DNA from: DASZCR01 sp035942915
GTDB taxonomy: Bacteria > Acidobacteriota > Blastocatellia > Pyrinomonadales > Pyrinomonadaceae
Reading direction: 5' to 3'
DNA: 22,907 bases
NCBI GenBank assembly: GCA_035942915.1
Contig: DASZCR010000210.1
Coordinates: 1-22,907 of the forward strand
Shown here: one piece after another, positions 20,443-22,907 of the stretch
How positions within the stretch are numbered: the stretch's first letter is position 1
How the letters are laid out: each line of letters starts with the position of its first letter
Notes under the pieces: generated by a model
Seen by the model: the letters and a program-made list of their open reading frames with translations, nothing else
The model's database searches: none
What the model was told of the DNA's origin: nothing
Program-made: the position numbers and the translations under genes

Positions 20443-22285
20443 AACCGCGCCGACCCGTCAGCCACGCCTCGCGCAGAGCCTTCTGCTCAGGCGTCGCCGA
20501 AGGGTCTTCCGTGATGGCGTAAGTCATGTCCGGGCGCGCCTGTAGCGTCATGGAAACGTCGAGCAGGCGGTCGCCGCGAAAGACGCTCATCGGCACGCGT
20601 TCGCCCGCTTTGAAGCGCGCCAGTTGCGCGCCGAGCGTCGCAGCCGTGACGCGCTCGCCATTGATGGCAAGTAGGATGTCGTTGGCGACGAGCACGTTGA
20701 AGGCGGGGCTGTCGGAACTGACATGCGTGACCTTGAGTCCGACGACTTCCGGCGCGATATTCTCCGTCTCAATCTTCAGACCGAGCGACTCGTGCGTCAT
20801 CGCGCCCTCTTTCCTTTCGAGCCGGAGGCCGGCGTAGCCGAGCACGCGTTCGTAAGGCAGTTCCTCCGTCCCGGCCACGTAACGCGAGAAGAACTCCGTG
20901 AAGTCAGACCCGGCGACCTCCTCGACGGCCTGCTCAAAACCGCCCGGCGGCCAGCCCGGTTTCGGCAGCGCGTAGCGTTCATAGAGGAAGCGGAAAACGT
21001 CGTCGAGCGTGCGCGCGTTCTTCGTCCGTTGTCGAATCTCCAAATCGAGCAACATGCCGATGAGGTCGCCCTTCGTGTAGTAGCTGTAGGAGACGTTATC
21101 CGCGTCGTCGGGTTTGAGCCACGTGTTGAAGCTCGACTCTTCGGCCGGCACGAAGCGGCGCGCGGGCTTGCCTTGCAGTTCGGCAATCAGCGAGGCCTGC
21201 TTCTTGTAATATTGCTCGTTCGTCCAGAGTCCGGCGCGGCGAATGTGCAGGTCGCCGTAATAGCTCGTCATGCCTTCGGAGACGTAGAGGTCGCGCGTCG
21301 GCACCTGTCTGGTGTAGTCAAAGGGGCCGAGCGGCTCAGGACGGATGCGCTTGACGTTCCAGAGATGGAAGAACTCGTGCGAGGTGACGCCGCGCAGCAA
21401 GTCCCAACCCTCTTCGGTGTTGCCCGCCCACTTGCGCCGGTTGATGGCCGTCGAGTTGAGATGTTCGAGTCCGCCACGACCGGCGGGCAGCATGTGGTAG
21501 ATGAAGACGTAGCGACGGAAGGGCGCGCCGCCCATCATGTCCACCTGCGAGCGGACGATGGCTTCGACCTCGCGTCGGAAGCGTTCGGTGTCGTAGTTGT
21601 GCGTGCCGTGAATGGCTATCTCGTAAGGGACACCCTGATAGTCGAAGCGCATCACCTGATGCGCGCTGACTTCGACGGGGCTATCGACGAAAGTGTCGTA
21701 ATCGGGCGCAGAGAAAGTGTCCGGGCGATTCGCCACGGCGTCCATCCCCGTCGAGATGTTCGTCCAGCGCGGCGGACGATTGATTTTGAGCGTGACGGGA
21801 CGGTCTTTCGCGCCGACGACGTAAGGAAAGAGCCACGTGCCGTTGAAGAAGGCGTGCGTGTCGTCGAGGTGTATGCCGCTGACGTTCATGTAGTCGGCGT
21901 AAACCTTGTAGGTGAGACGGACGGCGTTTGCGCCGCGCGTCTCGACGCGCCATGTATTCGTGGCCGTCTTGGTCGCCGTGAGCAGTTGGCCGTTCGTCGT
22001 CGAGGCGCGAAACTCCTGCACGTTGCGGACAGGGTCTTCGACCCTGTAAGCGCCCGGCGTCCAGACGGGAAACTGCACCTCGAAGGACGGCGCGCTGAGC
22101 CGTTCGACCGTCATCGTCACTTCATAGAGATGCGTGGTCGGGCGCGACATGCCGACTTCGTATGAGATGACGAGGCCGCTGCTCTGCTGCTGAGCGTCGG
22201 CGTTTGATGCTCCGGCCGCGCAGGTCGAGACGAGAAGCAGGAGCATCCAGATGAGTCTGCGTGTGCGGCAAACTGTGGTCTTCAT
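20441..22285 (-). CDS. Exported M61 family metallopeptidase with PDZ domain
   Basis: A 614-aa glycyl-aminopeptidase-type zinc peptidase. ATG 22285 is chosen because a signal peptide follows (LIWMLLLLVSTCAAGASNADA); the frame is open further up but that part looks non-coding. Residues about 38-190 are the N-terminal M61 beta domain (ISYEVGMSRPTTHLYEV, FPVWTPGAYRVED). H303-E304 and H307 form the zinc motif in TSHEFFHLWNVKRI. The catalytic helical domain continues to about residue 480 (EGMTSYYGDLHIRRAGLW). A PDZ domain lies at about 520-590 (VGLKVTHVSSDSPAFNV, ANDILLAINGERV). It removes N-terminal Gly/Ala or acts as an envelope peptidase; the substrate is unknown. It is divergent from the following GNAT gene. 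Confidence 0.95.
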   Translation of the reverse strand: MKTTVCRTRRLIWMLLLLVSTCAAGASNADAQQQSSGLVISYEVGMSRPTTHLYEVTMTVERLSAPSFEVQFPVWTPGAYRVEDPVRNVQEFRASTTNGQLLTATKTATNTWRVETRGANAVRLTYKVYADYMNVSGIHLDDTHAFFNGTWLFPYVVGAKDRPVTLKINRPPRWTNISTGMDAVANRPDTFSAPDYDTFVDSPVEVSAHQVMRFDYQGVPYEIAIHGTHNYDTERFRREVEAIVRSQVDMMGGAPFRRYVFIYHMLPAGRGGLEHLNSTAINRRKWAGNTEEGWDLLRGVTSHEFFHLWNVKRIRPEPLGPFDYTRQVPTRDLYVSEGMTSYYGDLHIRRAGLWTNEQYYKKQASLIAELQGKPARRFVPAEESSFNTWLKPDDADNVSYSYYTKGDLIGMLLDLEIRQRTKNARTLDDVFRFLYERYALPKPGWPPGGFEQAVEEVAGSDFTEFFSRYVAGTEELPYERVLGYAGLRLERKEGAMTHESLGLKIETENIAPEVVGLKVTHVSSDSPAFNVLVANDILLAINGERVTAATLGAQLARFKAGERVPMSVFRGDRLLDVSMTLQARPDMTYAITEDPSATPEQKALREAWLTGRRG

Positions 22286-22424
22286 TTCTACAGGTAATCT
22301 CCCGAAAGCCTTCGGCCGCCTGCCACGGCATCGGGCGCAGAGACGCCGTGCGGCGCGATGACGTTGCGCACGGACGGCCGCCCTGACAGACGCTTGCAGC
22401 GGCGTCGAACTGTTGTGATAAAAC

Positions 22425-22455
22425 TTGAAGGGGAATACGCAGGAGGCAATATAAC
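22425..22455 (+). promoter_or_regulatory. Candidate promoter of the GNAT gene
   Basis: TTGAAG (22425-22430) and TATAAC (22450-22455, five of six matches to the -10 consensus), with a long 19-nt spacer. The expected start is about 25 nt before the ATG. No equally good promoter is seen for the divergent M61 gene. Confidence 0.35.
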
Positions 22456-22487
22456 ACGGTGGCGGCTCGCGCCGAAAACTGGGAGGG

Positions 22488-22907
22488 ATGATGCCGAACG
22501 TCATTTACAGGACGCCGCTTGAGACGGAGATTCCGCAGACGGCCAGTGTCTTTCTCGAAGCGGTCGCAGACCTCTATGCGCGGCACGGCGCGGCCGGTGC
22601 GGCGCTACCGGAACGCAGTTTCATCGAACAGATGTATGAACACATCCGGCGCACGGGCATCTTCCGCGTGGCCGAATCTGAGGGGCGCATCGTCGCCGTC
22701 TGTCACGCCGTCGTCCGCGACTCCATCTGGTTTCTCTCCGGCTTCTGGGCTTTGCCGGAGTTGCAGCGACAGAAGATAGGGATGCCGATGCTGCGCGAGG
22801 TCTGGGAAGCGGGCGCGGCAGCAGGCGCGCGCACCTTCTTCACGTGGTCTTCGGTGGATACGACGGCGATGGCTGCCTACATGAAGATGGGGATGCTGCC
22901 CGGTTAT
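22488..22907 (+). CDS. GNAT-type N-acetyltransferase (3' end cut off by window)
   Basis: A 140-codon fragment still open at the window end. ATG 22488 and ATG 22491 are both possible; GGGAGGG (22481-22487) is very close to both, slightly better for 22491. A stop at 22452-22454 excludes a longer protein. Visible GNAT features: TASVFLEAVADLYARHG (first helix), GIFRVAESEGRIVAVCHAVV (beta2-beta3 hairpin), WFLSGFWALPELQRQKIGMP (beta4 into the acetyl-CoA-binding turn, where Q/RxxGxG/A is replaced by RQKIGMP), and TFFTWSSVDTTAMAAYMKMG (the helix carrying the common AxxxYxKxGF signature). The first part of the P-loop is therefore slightly unusual. Acceptor substrate unknown. Confidence 0.8.
   Translation, partial: MMPNVIYRTPLETEIPQTASVFLEAVADLYARHGAAGAALPERSFIEQMYEHIRRTGIFRVAESEGRIVAVCHAVVRDSIWFLSGFWALPELQRQKIGMPMLREVWEAGAAAGARTFFTWSSVDTTAMAAYMKMGMLPGY

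Noticed and set aside
20723..22165. A 480-codon open frame on the plus strand opposite the M61 peptidase
   Set aside because: The minus strand has a complete signal peptide, HEFFH site and PDZ domain; the plus-strand product has no recognisable fold.

Overview
The window is about 22.9 kb of GC-rich bacterial DNA, densely coding, with AGGAG-type ribosome binding sites and many exported proteins. The gene set (VOC proteins, DUF1761, DUF6766, a LigD ligase, C-terminal processing and M61 peptidases, PPK1, DUF4956) and the protein style suggest Acidobacteriota, probably class Blastocatellia. That placement rests on general resemblance, not on a marker gene. I see no rRNA, tRNA, CRISPR array, insertion sequence or prophage structural gene.

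Layout. (1) 77-2983: an XRE regulator faces a rightward operon across a promoter region with three repressor-like half-sites. The operon encodes a small coiled-coil protein, a SWIM zinc finger fused to a Rad52-type annealing domain, and a helix-turn-helix protein, and ends at a strong terminator. It looks like an autoregulated DNA repair/recombination module. (2) 3036-5292: two VOC proteins, a DUF1761 membrane protein and an isochorismatase-family hydrolase. (3) 5419-9156: an NHEJ ligase LigD with phosphoesterase and ligase domains only, a Lys/Ser-rich basic protein, an outer-membrane barrel protein and an internally duplicated DUF6766 membrane protein, closed by a 22-bp perfect hairpin. (4) 9253-13272, leftward: an exported S41 peptidase and two tandem paralogous exported proteins carrying kinase-like motifs. 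(5) 13601-15870: an unknown exported protein, an exported metallophosphoesterase and an ApaH-like phosphatase in one tight operon. (6) 16153-20392: polyphosphate kinase PPK1, a third kinase-like paralogue and a DUF4956 membrane protein. (7) 20441-22907: an exported M61 peptidase with PDZ domain (leftward) and a truncated GNAT acetyltransferase (rightward).

The two most interesting items are these. First, a family of three secreted proteins, which I do not recognise as a named family, conserves the residue pattern of a protein/lipid-kinase active site (a VxKxG lysine, a DxKxxN-type catalytic loop and an SDLG metal-binding motif). Two copies sit in tandem and one lies between PPK1 and DUF4956. 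DUF4956 is commonly found beside VTC polyphosphate polymerases and CotH kinases, so this may be a variant of that cluster type. Second, the divergent XRE / operator / SWIM-Rad52 unit resembles in logic the DdrO-DdrA damage response of Deinococcus, but with a different operator and a fused annealing protein.
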